Part shown: piece after piece, positions 49,818-57,978 of the stretch
How positions within the stretch are numbered: position 1 is the stretch's first letter
Layout: each line of letters opens with the position of its first letter
DNA from: UBA9732 sp963599445
Lineage (GTDB): Bacteria > Spirochaetota > Spirochaetia > Sphaerochaetales > Sphaerochaetaceae
Assembly: GCA_963599445.1 (NCBI GenBank)
Contig: CAVBWZ010000001.1
Span: forward strand, 124,001-188,000
DNA length: 64,000 nucleotides
Reading direction: 5' to 3'
Program-made: the position numbers and the translations under genes
The notes under the pieces: generated by a model
Seen by the model: only the letters and a program-made list of their open reading frames with translations
Told to the model about the DNA's origin: nothing
The model's database searches: none

Positions 49818-50960
49818 ATGAAAAGAAGTGTGTTTGCAATCGTTCTCATTGCAGCAGTCGTCCTCGTTGGTTGTTCTGAGGTTTCCCATGAACACACGTT
49901 TGGTGATTGGAAACTGAATGAAAGCAGCGGTAGACTCGAAAGAGTTTGTACCAAATGCTCCGAAGTCGAGAGCAAGGAGGTTTTGGTTGCAAACTCCCAG
50001 GACTCTCTTATGGCTGCAATATCCAATGGTTCAAAGCCAATCTACATTACGTCTGACATCGAGCTCTCTTCGACAATCGAAATCAGCGATGGACAGTCTA
50101 TTGTGATTGACCTAAACGGGCATACCATTTCAGCCGAAGAACTGCCTTTCATGATTCGTCATGGAAACGTCGAATTCACAGGAAAGGGAACGATTCAGGA
50201 AACTGAATCGGATGGATTTGGAGCAATCCTCCTCAAGGGCTCCGAGACTGATGTTGCAGACTATTCTGTTGTTACCATTGGAAAGGACGTGACACTCAAG
50301 GGTTGGACTGGAGTTTTCGTTGACCAACTCAGTGCAAAGCAAGGAAAAGCCCAAGCCTATGGTGTCGTCGTGAATATGCATGGAACAATCATCGTTCCTT
50401 CTGAATCTGAACATGCCGCAGGTCACGGTATCTACCTCAATGGCAGTGTAAAAGATACAAAAGGAAACGTTCCTGTATTCAACATCGAAGGTGCCAGCAT
50501 TACAGCCAACTCAACGGGTATCTATGCGGCAGGCTATGGAAAGTGGAACATAAAGGATACGACAATCTCTGGAGTTGATACCGCAATAGAAATTCGTGCA
50601 GGAGAGATGAATATCGAAAGCGGCAAGTTCTCTGCATCCGCAGTGCCTACGGAGGTTTCTCCAAATGGAAATGGCACAACTTCCTCTGGGTCTGCAATTG
50701 CTGTTGCTCAGCATACTACAAAGCTTCCTGTGATCGTGAACATTTCAGGCGGTACGTTCGAAGGCTATTCTGCTTTCTACGAATCCAATCCTCAGAAGAA
50801 CAGTGATGAAGACATTGCGAAGGTGCAGCTTAACGTAACTGAAGGAGTCTTCAATGCTATCAACGGAGGTTCTGTTGCAGTTTACAGTGAAGACTGTACT
50901 GGATTCATTTCAGGTGGCAAGTTCAATGTAGAGCCGGATTCCTCGTATTTTGCAGAGTAA
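49818..50960 (+). CDS. Beta-helix surface lipoprotein, third member
   Basis: The 380-residue protein from ATG 49818 (AAGGAG) has lipobox VVLVGC (Cys19), an early HEHTFGDWKLNESSGRLERVC segment with a CTKC pair like the zinc-ribbon repeats of the 31313 lipoprotein, then beta-helix rungs (IYITSDIELSSTIEI, VVVNMHGTIIV, VFNIEGASITANSTGIYA, VNISGGTFEGYSA, FISGGKFNVEPD). It ends exactly at a beta strand. The role is probably surface attachment. It is separated from the previous lipoprotein by 179 nt. Confidence 0.75.
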   Translation: MKRSVFAIVLIAAVVLVGCSEVSHEHTFGDWKLNESSGRLERVCTKCSEVESKEVLVANSQDSLMAAISNGSKPIYITSDIELSSTIEISDGQSIVIDLNGHTISAEELPFMIRHGNVEFTGKGTIQETESDGFGAILLKGSETDVADYSVVTIGKDVTLKGWTGVFVDQLSAKQGKAQAYGVVVNMHGTIIVPSESEHAAGHGIYLNGSVKDTKGNVPVFNIEGASITANSTGIYAAGYGKWNIKDTTISGVDTAIEIRAGEMNIESGKFSASAVPTEVSPNGNGTTSSGSAIAVAQHTTKLPVIVNISGGTFEGYSAFYESNPQKNSDEDIAKVQLNVTEGVFNAINGGSVAVYSEDCTGFISGGKFNVEPDSSYFAE

Positions 50961-50979
50961 TACTGTTTTGGTTGTTCCA

Positions 50980-51011
50980 ACAGGGCCGTCAGCTTCGCGG
51001 CCCTGTTTTTG
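50980..51011 (+). terminator. Rho-independent terminator
   Basis: ACAGGGCCG (50980-50988) pairs with CGGCCCTGT (50998-51006) and TTTTTG follows. It ends the lipoprotein gene that stops at 50960. Confidence 0.88.
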
Positions 51012-51145
51012 TCTTTAACCCTTAGTGCAGCAAAACTTCATGAAACGGAGACTTTTACAAACCGCACTTACTTATTTGCAGAAGGAGATGTTCCAGACGT
51101 GCAGGGCATGGCCAAGACTCATGAAGGAGTTTTGAAAGTTTCTCT

Positions 51146-51796
51146 TCAATGCTGCCATACTCTTTCAACAACATCCACAATGGTGCATGATAGTACACGT
51201 GAGAGTTTTTCAAGGGCATCGGTCTGTGCCTTGTTGATGTCCTTTTGTCTTTGTTCGTATTGTTGTATTGTGCGAATGGGAATGCCTGACTTGGCGGAGA
51301 GTTCCCGTTGGGTGAGGCCTGTGTTGAGGCGAAGGGTTTTCAGGTTCGTCTGCAGTTTTGCGTGGTGGTAAAGTTGTGTCATCCTGTCGCAGAATTGGCG
51401 GATGTCCATTTCGTGATAAGGCCGATAAAGACCTATGACATCGCGAATTGCAACGTATTTGACTATGTTTGCGAAAGACAGCGACGTTTCCCATTGGTAG
51501 TAGGCCAATGCCCAGCCCGCCCAGTACTCTGCACTGCGGTTTGCACTGTAGGTTGGTTTCATTCGTTTTGTGTCTGCAAATGATTCGGAGAGGACTCTGT
51601 ATGCAAGTTCGACCCCTGAAATTCCTACGGTTACAGTGAAATCTCCTTTTTCGAATAGCTTGGATGTCTTTGAATTTGAAAAGAATCCAAAGAATTCATC
51701 GGCATCGTATTTGAGGTCGTTTACTGCAAAATCGAGCATCCTGCCAAGTGCGGTCCGTGCTTTTTCCAAGTATTCTCTATCGTAGGCATAAGTCAT
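51146..51796 (-). CDS. XRE-type DNA-binding protein, antitoxin partner of DUF3990
   Basis: The 216-residue protein has an N-terminal 140 residues forming an unclassified helical domain (YWAGWALAYYQWETSLSF). The last 65 residues are an XRE helix-turn-helix (LRLNTGLTQRELSAKSGIPIRTIQQYEQ). Its start overlaps the DUF3990 gene by 20 nt, so it is translated after it. In this pairing the XRE protein is expected to neutralise the partner and repress the operon. Toxin-first order is the less common arrangement. Confidence 0.82.
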   Translation of the reverse strand: MTYAYDREYLEKARTALGRMLDFAVNDLKYDADEFFGFFSNSKTSKLFEKGDFTVTVGISGVELAYRVLSESFADTKRMKPTYSANRSAEYWAGWALAYYQWETSLSFANIVKYVAIRDVIGLYRPYHEMDIRQFCDRMTQLYHHAKLQTNLKTLRLNTGLTQRELSAKSGIPIRTIQQYEQRQKDINKAQTDALEKLSRVLSCTIVDVVERVWQH

Positions 51797-52478
51797 CAGG
51801 TTTCATCCCTTCGTCGATTATCTGAGTTATGAAGATGTCTCCACGTTGGCGCTTGTTCCTCTCGTTGTCGAAGTACTCGCGCCTTGCTGTTCTATCTCTC
51901 TGCATTTTTCTGCTGTACCAAATGGAGCTTTCTGCAATTTCATAGCCTTTGAATTCAATCCTATCGAATGCGTTTTTGCTTTTTATGACAAATTGATGTC
52001 CTAGTTTTCCAAGGTGCATTGCATTGTTCAGCTGTCTATAGGAGATTGTGCCGTTGATGAAATCTTGTGCAAATGAGAAATAGCTGTCATCCGCTCTGTA
52101 TCCTTCTATGATGTCGTAGTCTCTGTAGTTTGGCATGAAGTTCTCTGCAATGTACTGTTTCGCTTCAAAAGCAAGACTTGAAGGTGCATCGAACTCTCTG
52201 TTTTCCAATAGGATTGCAAGCCATGTCAAAATCGTGAATTCCGGTGCATTCAAATTCAGGATGCTTAAACCCTCACAGTCTATTTCGTAGTGGTTTGCAT
52301 ATCCATTCTCTTCAAATGATGCTGCCCATTCCTTTGCCATGTCAGCTTCTTCTGTGCAATAGAATCCTAGTCCATAGTCGTTGTATGGCTTTCCATATCC
52401 ATATTGCGGTTTTTCTATGATGTGTGAAGAACCGTGATAGATGGTTCTTTTCGTTTGCTGATTGATGTTCATAAGCAT
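51777..52478 (-). CDS. DUF3990 protein, putative ADP-ribosyltransferase-like toxin
   Basis: The 233-residue protein begins with the family hallmark IYHGSSHIIEKPQYGYGKPYNDYGLGFYCTEE in pieces: HGS near residue 15 and a FYCT motif near 39, then AKEWA. The HG...FYxT layout resembles the NAD-binding start of ADP-ribosyltransferases. A later acidic F(I/E)NG segment lies near 140. The start at 52478 has GGAG at 6-nt spacing. It forms a two-gene unit with the XRE protein. Toxicity and NAD use are inferred from the family. Confidence 0.8.
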   Translation of the reverse strand: MLMNINQQTKRTIYHGSSHIIEKPQYGYGKPYNDYGLGFYCTEEADMAKEWAASFEENGYANHYEIDCEGLSILNLNAPEFTILTWLAILLENREFDAPSSLAFEAKQYIAENFMPNYRDYDIIEGYRADDSYFSFAQDFINGTISYRQLNNAMHLGKLGHQFVIKSKNAFDRIEFKGYEIAESSIWYSRKMQRDRTARREYFDNERNKRQRGDIFITQIIDEGMKPDDLCLR

Positions 52479-52801
52479 AAAGTACTCCTATGGGAGTATA
52501 AAGTCAATGATGAATTGGGACACTCAGGTTCGGTCAGGTATCATCAGATACATTCAGGTGCGCTCAGGAGCACTCCAAAACACTCTACTGGTAGCTTTGA
52601 TGGGCGCTGTATGGCGGGGAATGGCGTTGATGGACGTTGTAGGACGCTGTGGAGTAGTGATGATTCATAGGCCTTCAAGAGCCCTAAGCGCCCAGTAAGC
52701 CCCAAAGGCCCCGTTGCCCCAGCAAATACTTCCCTTTTTTGGACGACAAGTCTTTGCTGCATTATGACAGACCACCGGCGGAACCGGTGGTCTCAATCGA
52801 A
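52479..52801. repeat. Gap with three degenerate tandem repeats (10, 10 and 9 bp) and a hairpin
   Basis: Block 1 (52521-52590) has seven 10-bp units with core CANTCAGG(T/A). Block 2 (52601-52650) has five 10-bp units close to ATGGCGTTGT. Block 3 (52678-52722) has five 9-bp units with CCC at positions 5-7. A perfect stem AGACCACCGG/CCGGTGGTCT lies at 52769-52793 just after the acetyltransferase gene. No gene is seen. Confidence 0.8.
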
Positions 52802-53425
52802 TCAAAGCTGTCCGGGAAGGACTAGCTTTTCCTTTGGCGGAAACTGCTTGTCGAAGACTTCTGCTTCGTTAGGGTCTACGAAATAGCCTGCCGGGTCCTT
52901 GTAGGTTCCCTCGACACCATTCAGGAAGCCAGGTTTCAACTCCTTTATGAGGAAATAGTCGGCGTCAGGATCGTCCTCATAGAGGATGCCTCTGTCCTTG
53001 GCCACTTCAAAGCCGCATTTGCCGTAGAAGCCAAACTTTCCGCATATGGCTAGAGCACCGCAGCCCATTTCGAGGGCTTTTTCCATGGAATAGTTGAGAA
53101 GTATCGTACCCCAGCCCTTGAGCTTATGTTCTGGAGCTATGCTTATTGGTCCAAACGTCATGATTGGAAGCTTCGTTCCATCTTTGCAGTCTATGTGAGA
53201 ATGGGCGTACATGACGTGTCCTATTATCTTTCCATCGACTTCCAATACATAGTCGAGCTCTGGAATGAAATCCGGCCTTTCTCTGTACTGATGGAGCACA
53301 TAGTGCTCAAGGCATCCTGGTCTGTATACGTTCCAGAACGATTCCCTTGTCAGGTTCTCTACCTCCTTGTAGTCCTTTGGCTCTTCATGCCTTATCGTGT
53401 AGTTTCTGTCATTTATGTTGTTCAT
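52802..53425 (-). CDS. GNAT-family N-acetyltransferase
   Basis: The 207-residue protein has a GNAT fold: YVLEVDGKIIGHVMY (strands 2-4), then the acetyl-CoA loop FGPISIAPEHKLKGWGTILLN near 95-115, where the usual QxxGxG/A becomes HKLKGWG, and FYGKCGFEVA near the end. It transfers an acetyl group to an unknown amine. It is the second gene of an operon, overlapping the TetR gene by 17 nt, so it is probably under TetR control. Confidence 0.85.
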   Translation of the reverse strand: MNNINDRNYTIRHEEPKDYKEVENLTRESFWNVYRPGCLEHYVLHQYRERPDFIPELDYVLEVDGKIIGHVMYAHSHIDCKDGTKLPIMTFGPISIAPEHKLKGWGTILLNYSMEKALEMGCGALAICGKFGFYGKCGFEVAKDRGILYEDDPDADYFLIKELKPGFLNGVEGTYKDPAGYFVDPNEAEVFDKQFPPKEKLVLPGQL

Positions 53426-54008
53426 CTTTTACCTTCATTTCGATTTCCTTGAAATGGGAATCGAGCAATGCACCGGCATCCCCATTGTCTTCAAGGTCGT
53501 ACAGCAGGAACATGGGGGCGTAGAACTCCACGGCCAGTGTTCTGGCGTTGGAAAGCCCCATCCTTTGCAGGATGCTTTCCACATATTCCATTGGGCCTTC
53601 TGTCAGATACTGGCGCATAAGAGCCTGCATCCTTTCGCTCTTGTACTGCTCAATGGTGAGCATCCTACGAAAGCGTGATGCAAAGCAGTCTCGTGTCCAA
53701 TATGTGAACATTGCCCTGCTGTAGGCTATAAGGTCCTCGATTGTGGCATTGCACGGACCTTCGTTGTCCAAAGGCATGTCGAAGTCCGCTGCGCCTATGG
53801 CATCGGTCCTCTTCATCCTTTCCAATATACTGTCGAAGATGGCCTGTTTGCTCTCGTAGTGCTTGTAAAGCGCACCCTTGGTGATGTCTAAGGACATCGC
53901 AATCTGTTGGGTTGATACCGCTTCGTAGCCATACTGGGCAAACAGGCTGAGCGCCGTCTCCTGTATTAGCTCCTTTGTGTTCATTGTTTTTCCACTTGTT
54001 GTCTTCAT
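53409..54008 (-). CDS. TetR-family transcriptional regulator
   Basis: The protein has up to 199 residues. The N-terminal helix-turn-helix (about 10-55) reads ETALSLFAQYGYEAVSTQQIAMSLDITKGALYKHYESK, quoted here only in part as AVSTQQIA and TKGALYKHYESK; the rest is a helical ligand domain. ATG 54008 sits right at the predicted transcription start, so the ATG at 53984 (191 residues) is an alternative. A palindromic operator in its own promoter suggests autorepression. The effector is unknown. Confidence 0.88.
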   Translation of the reverse strand: MKTTSGKTMNTKELIQETALSLFAQYGYEAVSTQQIAMSLDITKGALYKHYESKQAIFDSILERMKRTDAIGAADFDMPLDNEGPCNATIEDLIAYSRAMFTYWTRDCFASRFRRMLTIEQYKSERMQALMRQYLTEGPMEYVESILQRMGLSNARTLAVEFYAPMFLLYDLEDNGDAGALLDSHFKEIEMKVKDEQHK

Positions 54009-54023
54009 GCATCCGCCATTGTG

Positions 54024-54047
54024 GTAAACGAGCGTTTACTTTGTCAA
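54024..54047 (-). promoter_or_regulatory. TetR operator overlapping the tetR promoter
   Basis: GTAAACGAGCGTTTAC (54024-54039) has perfect 7-bp arms. On the minus strand TTGACA (54042-54047) stands just upstream, and CACAAT 18 nt later could be the -10. The operator fills the spacer. Confidence 0.7.
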
Positions 54048-54157
54048 CAGGCTGCATCTTCGTATATTTCAGAGGAGTTTTGAAAGTTGCTCTTCAAATA
54101 ATGTTTGATATTGAGCATGGTTTGGTGTTAGTCTTGGATAGGTAAGGAGATTCCCTC

Positions 54158-56053
54158 ATGAGACATGGTTTCATAAAGGTCGCAGCGGCGACACCATCCA
54201 TAAAGGTGGCGGACTGCGCCTACAATGCAGATAGGATACTCTCTCTTGTGAAGGAGGCCCATGAAGAGGGTGTGCACCTTCTCGTCCTTCCTGAGCTTTG
54301 CATAACCGGTTACACGTGCGGAGACCTTTTCTTCCAGCAGGCACTGATAGAAAGCGCCAGGGACTGTGCCATAAAGGTCGCATCCAAAGTTCCAAGAAAT
54401 ATGGTCGTCGTCTTTGGTTCTCCCGTGGAATTGAGGGGGAAGCTCCACAACTGCGCCATCGTTGCCAGCTCAGGCAAGGTCCTTGGAATAGTTCCAAAGA
54501 TAAACATCCCGAACTATCAGGAGTTCTATGAGCAAAGGTGGTTCACTCCAGCGCTTCCAAACGAGGAGCTGGTGGAGTTTGGGGACGACAGGGTCTACAT
54601 GGGCGGAAAGCTCATCTTCACTTGCAACCAGATCCCTTACTTCAGACTTGCATGCGAAGTGTGCGAGGACCTTTGGGTTCCAAACCCTCCAAGCGTGAAC
54701 CATGCCATAAACGGCGCCACCGTAATTGCGAATATGTCCGCAAGCGACGAGGTCACAGGGAAATCGGCCTATAGGTTCAATCTCGTCCAAGGACAGAGCG
54801 CCAGGCTTGTGTGCGGCTATGTCTATGCCGATGCCGGTGAAGGTGAGAGCACCACGGATCTCGTGTTCGTTGGAAACAACATGGTGTGCGAGGACGGCCT
54901 CTGCCTTGCAAGCCACAGCATGAAGCCTGACACACTGCTTGTCACGGAGCTCGACCTCCAGAGGCTTGAGCATGAAAGGCGTATTCGCAACACATTCGTG
55001 ACGACGAACGACAAGCAGTATAGGTACATAGGGTTTGACATAGAGCTTGGCGAAACGCCTCTTACAAGGGCCGTGGACAGCCATCCGTTCATTCCAAGCG
55101 ATGACGGCGAGGCCAATAGAAGATACGAAGAAGTGCTTACTTTGCAGGCACTTGCCCTCAAGCAAAGGCTGACACATACGGGATGCAGATCCGCTGTGAT
55201 AGGGATATCGGGAGGATTGGATTCCACGCTTGCACTCATAGCCACGGTGAAGGCCTTTGACATGATGGGCCTTGACCGCAGCAACATAACGTGCATAACC
55301 ATGCCGTGCTTTGGCACCACTGCAAAGACCAGAAGCAATGCCGTCATACTGTCTGAACGCTATGGCTGCACGGTGATGACCATAGACATAACCGCTGCTG
55401 TGCTCCAGCATTTTGCAGACATAAGGCAGGATCCAGAGGTATACGATGTGACCTACGAGAACTCGCAGGCCCGCGAGAGGACTCAGGTCCTCATGGATGT
55501 GGCCAACAAGAACGGGGGCATGGTCATTGGAACAGGGGACCTTTCAGAGCTTGCTCTTGGATGGGCCACATACAACGGCGACCACATGTCCATGTATGCA
55601 GTGAATGCATCGGTTCCAAAGACGCTTGTGAGAAAGCTTGTCGAGTACACTGCACGCACCACTGACGACAGTATACTGTCGGACACCCTCAAGGCCATAT
55701 TGGACACTCCGATAAGTCCAGAGCTCATTCCTGGAAGTCAGATAACCGAGGATTTCGTTGGCCCGTATGAGCTTCACGACTTCTTCATATACAATGTACT
55801 TAGGTGGGGAAGTTCACCTTCGAAGGTATACAGGCTTGCAAAGTACGCCTTTGCTGGTGAGTACAGCGATGAGACGATCCTCAAGTGGCTCAAGGTGTTC
55901 TACAGGCGTTTCTTCTCGCAGCAGTTCAAGCGTTCGTGCATGCCTGACGGACCAAAGGTTGGCACCGTCACGCTTTCACCCAGAGGGGACTGGCGTATGC
56001 CTAGCGATGCCTGCGTTAGGACATGGCAGGAGGAGCTTGAACACAACCTTTGA
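54158..56053 (+). CDS. nadE: Glutamine-dependent NAD+ synthetase
   Basis: The 631-residue protein has an N-terminal nitrilase-type glutaminase with the Glu46-Lys114-Cys169 triad (LPELCITGY, VPKINIPNY, CEVCEDLW). The C-terminal synthetase domain starts near 340 with the P-loop SGGLDSTL near 351-358 and TMPCFGTT. It converts nicotinate adenine dinucleotide to NAD+ using glutamine ammonia that tunnels between domains. The length fits the long bacterial form. AGGAG precedes the ATG. It is a single gene, followed by a hairpin. Confidence 0.97.
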   Translation: MRHGFIKVAAATPSIKVADCAYNADRILSLVKEAHEEGVHLLVLPELCITGYTCGDLFFQQALIESARDCAIKVASKVPRNMVVVFGSPVELRGKLHNCAIVASSGKVLGIVPKINIPNYQEFYEQRWFTPALPNEELVEFGDDRVYMGGKLIFTCNQIPYFRLACEVCEDLWVPNPPSVNHAINGATVIANMSASDEVTGKSAYRFNLVQGQSARLVCGYVYADAGEGESTTDLVFVGNNMVCEDGLCLASHSMKPDTLLVTELDLQRLEHERRIRNTFVTTNDKQYRYIGFDIELGETPLTRAVDSHPFIPSDDGEANRRYEEVLTLQALALKQRLTHTGCRSAVIGISGGLDSTLALIATVKAFDMMGLDRSNITCITMPCFGTTAKTRSNAVILSERYGCTVMTIDITAAVLQHFADIRQDPEVYDVTYENSQARERTQVLMDVANKNGGMVIGTGDLSELALGWATYNGDHMSMYAVNASVPKTLVRKLVEYTARTTDDSILSDTLKAILDTPISPELIPGSQITEDFVGPYELHDFFIYNVLRWGSSPSKVYRLAKYAFAGEYSDETILKWLKVFYRRFFSQQFKRSCMPDGPKVGTVTLSPRGDWRMPSDACVRTWQEELEHNL

Positions 56054-56062
56054 GTCCTGGCG

Positions 56063-56083
56063 ACGGTTGTTGGGAACAGCCGT
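56063..56083 (+). promoter_or_regulatory. Hairpin after nadE
   Basis: ACGGTTGTT and AACAGCCGT form a 9-bp stem with one G-T pair and a 3-nt loop, 10 nt after the nadE stop. No T-run follows; it may protect the 3' end. Confidence 0.5.
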
Positions 56084-56272
56084 TGTAACAGTCTTTGAAA
56101 CGGTTAAGGAATGTAACTTTCGCCGTTTTGGGTTGTTCTTGCTGTTGTCCACTTGAGAGGAAGGGTTTACTTTTGAGCAAGAAAAGGGTTCGTGGATCAT
56201 GGTGGTTCTGAAACCCTTTGGATACTTTCTTTTGGATAAGGAGGAACTTGGGTTCCTCAAGGAGACCGGAAA

Positions 56273-56875
56273 ATGAAAAAGGTTTTGATTATTCTTGTTT
56301 TGGCCATTGCAATCCCTGCATGCGTGTTTGCAGGAAACGGACTCATTGGCCTTTCGCTTGGCGCAACAGCTGCATACCAGAAGGCCGGAGCCGTTGAGGA
56401 CATCGCCGATGGAAACTTTGACGTAAAGGACCTTGGCATAGACGACTTCAAGTTTGGTGCTGACGTGGATGTAAGGGTTCTTTTCCTTGATGTGAACGGA
56501 AAGGCGTTCCTTGCCAGGAATGACAAGAGCGAGACTCTTGTGAACGGCATAGTGTCTGCGAACCTTGCGCTTGACATTGCAATCATCCGCCTTAAGGCAG
56601 GTCTTGGATACCAGTATACGTTCAATACGAGCACAAGTGAAGTGATCTATGGCAGCACCGCAGGGGTCAAGGACTTTGCAGATTTCAAGAACGCCAACTT
56701 CGACATCCACGTTGGTGTCGATGTACTTCTTGGCGACCTTACGATTGGTGCATACGCAACGCTTCCAACGGACGTCTCCGTTGGCAAGGGCAACTGGGGC
56801 GATCTCTTCACAACTGTGGAGAAGAACTGGAAGGCTGCTCAGATAGGTGTTGGCGTTGGTTTCTCGATCATATAA
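56273..56875 (+). CDS. Small outer-membrane beta-barrel protein (tandem pair, first)
   Basis: The 200-residue protein has a signal peptide (cleavage after VFA, about residue 20) and alternating amphipathic strands (LDIAIIRLKAGLGYQYTF, FDIHVGVDVLLGDLTIGAYA), ending VGVGFSII. The last 60 residues align with those of the next gene (ATLPTDVSVGKGNW versus YVVPTDFSLSKENF), so the two are diverged duplicates. AAGGAG precedes the ATG. A terminator separates them. Confidence 0.65.
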   Translation: MKKVLIILVLAIAIPACVFAGNGLIGLSLGATAAYQKAGAVEDIADGNFDVKDLGIDDFKFGADVDVRVLFLDVNGKAFLARNDKSETLVNGIVSANLALDIAIIRLKAGLGYQYTFNTSTSEVIYGSTAGVKDFADFKNANFDIHVGVDVLLGDLTIGAYATLPTDVSVGKGNWGDLFTTVEKNWKAAQIGVGVGFSII

Positions 56876-56899
56876 GGTTGTCTGAAAGCAGGTTGAGGT

Positions 56900-56935
56900 G
56901 GGCTGCATGGGGTATTTCCGTGCAGCCCTTTCTTT
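56900..56935 (+). terminator. Rho-independent terminator
   Basis: GGGCTGCA (56900-56907) pairs with TGCAGCCC (56921-56928) and TTTCTTT follows. Confidence 0.85.
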
Positions 56936-56946
56936 GATGGTGGAAA

Positions 56947-57663
56947 ATGAAAAGAAGTTTTGTTAGACGTGTAGCATTCGTAGCAGTCGTCATGTTGTGC
57001 ATATCGCTTCCTGCGTTCTCAAGGGGAGTGTTCTCCATTGGAGTGGGTGCCAACATAAGCTATTCCACAGAAGGGATAGTTCCTGCCGAGTCCAGCGAAG
57101 GCGAAGAAGGGTCTCTTTCAGACCAAACGCCCAAGTTCAGCTTCGACAACGTCTCGATTGGTCTTGAGTCCAGAGTCAACCTGAGCTATCTGCAGCTTAC
57201 GGCCGTTGGAGAGCTATCCGCTGCGGATTCGAATACGATACTTGCCTCAGGGATTCTTGCCGGCGGATTGTCGTTCGACCTTTTCTCAGTGTTCAGGATA
57301 GGCGTCTCTGTAGGACCAAAGATCTCGTATGCATACACCGCTGCAGGGGCCAATGCCTCGAACGCCTACTCTTTAAACCAGTCGGGTTCGGGCCAGTCCA
57401 ATTCAAGCGATGGTGAAACATCCGGTATAGACCTTGAGAAGACATCAAACGGCAAAGCCTTTTGGGATGCCGTAAAGGACGGCAACTTCAATCTTAGGTT
57501 TACGCTTGACATCATAGCTGGGCCTGTACTTACAATTGGAGCTGCATATGTCGTCCCAACGGATTTCTCCCTATCGAAGGAGAATTTCGAAGCGTTGATT
57601 CCTGACGACAGTGCATGGAGCAGGGGACAGGTCTCCCTTTGCGTCCAGATGTCGTTGTTCTAG
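56947..57663 (+). CDS. Small outer-membrane beta-barrel protein (tandem pair, second)
   Basis: The 238-residue protein has a signal peptide (about residues 1-25, cleavage after AFS). Its barrel strands resemble the preceding gene, with two longer Ser/Gly/Asn-rich insertions (about 40-55 and 150-170) that would be surface loops. It ends in aromatic Phe (VQMSLF), the usual signal for barrel insertion. The ribosome site is weak. It is followed 9 nt later by the small membrane protein of the polA operon. Confidence 0.65.
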   Translation: MKRSFVRRVAFVAVVMLCISLPAFSRGVFSIGVGANISYSTEGIVPAESSEGEEGSLSDQTPKFSFDNVSIGLESRVNLSYLQLTAVGELSAADSNTILASGILAGGLSFDLFSVFRIGVSVGPKISYAYTAAGANASNAYSLNQSGSGQSNSSDGETSGIDLEKTSNGKAFWDAVKDGNFNLRFTLDIIAGPVLTIGAAYVVPTDFSLSKENFEALIPDDSAWSRGQVSLCVQMSLF

Positions 57664-57672
57664 GGGGTGTCC

Positions 57673-57978
57673 ATGTCAAAGAGCGGTAGAAGGATCTCCG
57701 GCTTCTTCAAGGCCATGCTTTTGGCCGTATTGGGTTTCTTCGTGATCTTCCTCTTCTTCCCGGATCTTTCGGAAAGCCTTTTTGGCGTGAGCCTTAGGGG
57801 TACGCCTGAACTTACCGAGAAGGTTACGGAGAAAGTTGGCGAAGTGGCTGGCTCTGCGGTTGATGCTGCAACGGATGTCGTCAAGGATGTGGTCCAAAGC
57901 ACCACCAATGCCGTCTCCGATGTCGTATCGGATACCGTTTCGAGCGTGGTCGACAACATCAAGAACGGGGTGAATTGA
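57673..57978 (+). CDS. Small membrane-anchored protein with amphipathic repeats
   Basis: The 101-residue protein from ATG 57673 (AGGGGG ribosome site) has one membrane helix at about 10-30. A soluble tail repeats short Val/Asp/Thr/Ser patterns (EKVTEKVGEVAGSAVDAATDVVKDV, SDVVSDTVSSVVDNI), predicted to be a long amphipathic helix. The end of the repeat-rich protein at 61500 has a similar anchor-plus-repeat plan. Its stop overlaps the polA start (TGATG). The function is unknown. Confidence 0.6.
   Translation: MSKSGRRISGFFKAMLLAVLGFFVIFLFFPDLSESLFGVSLRGTPELTEKVTEKVGEVAGSAVDAATDVVKDVVQSTTNAVSDVVSDTVSSVVDNIKNGVN

Noticed and set aside
52521..52650. CRISPR array or attachment site
   Set aside because: Repeats are 10 bp, degenerate and contiguous; no integrase or cas gene lies nearby.
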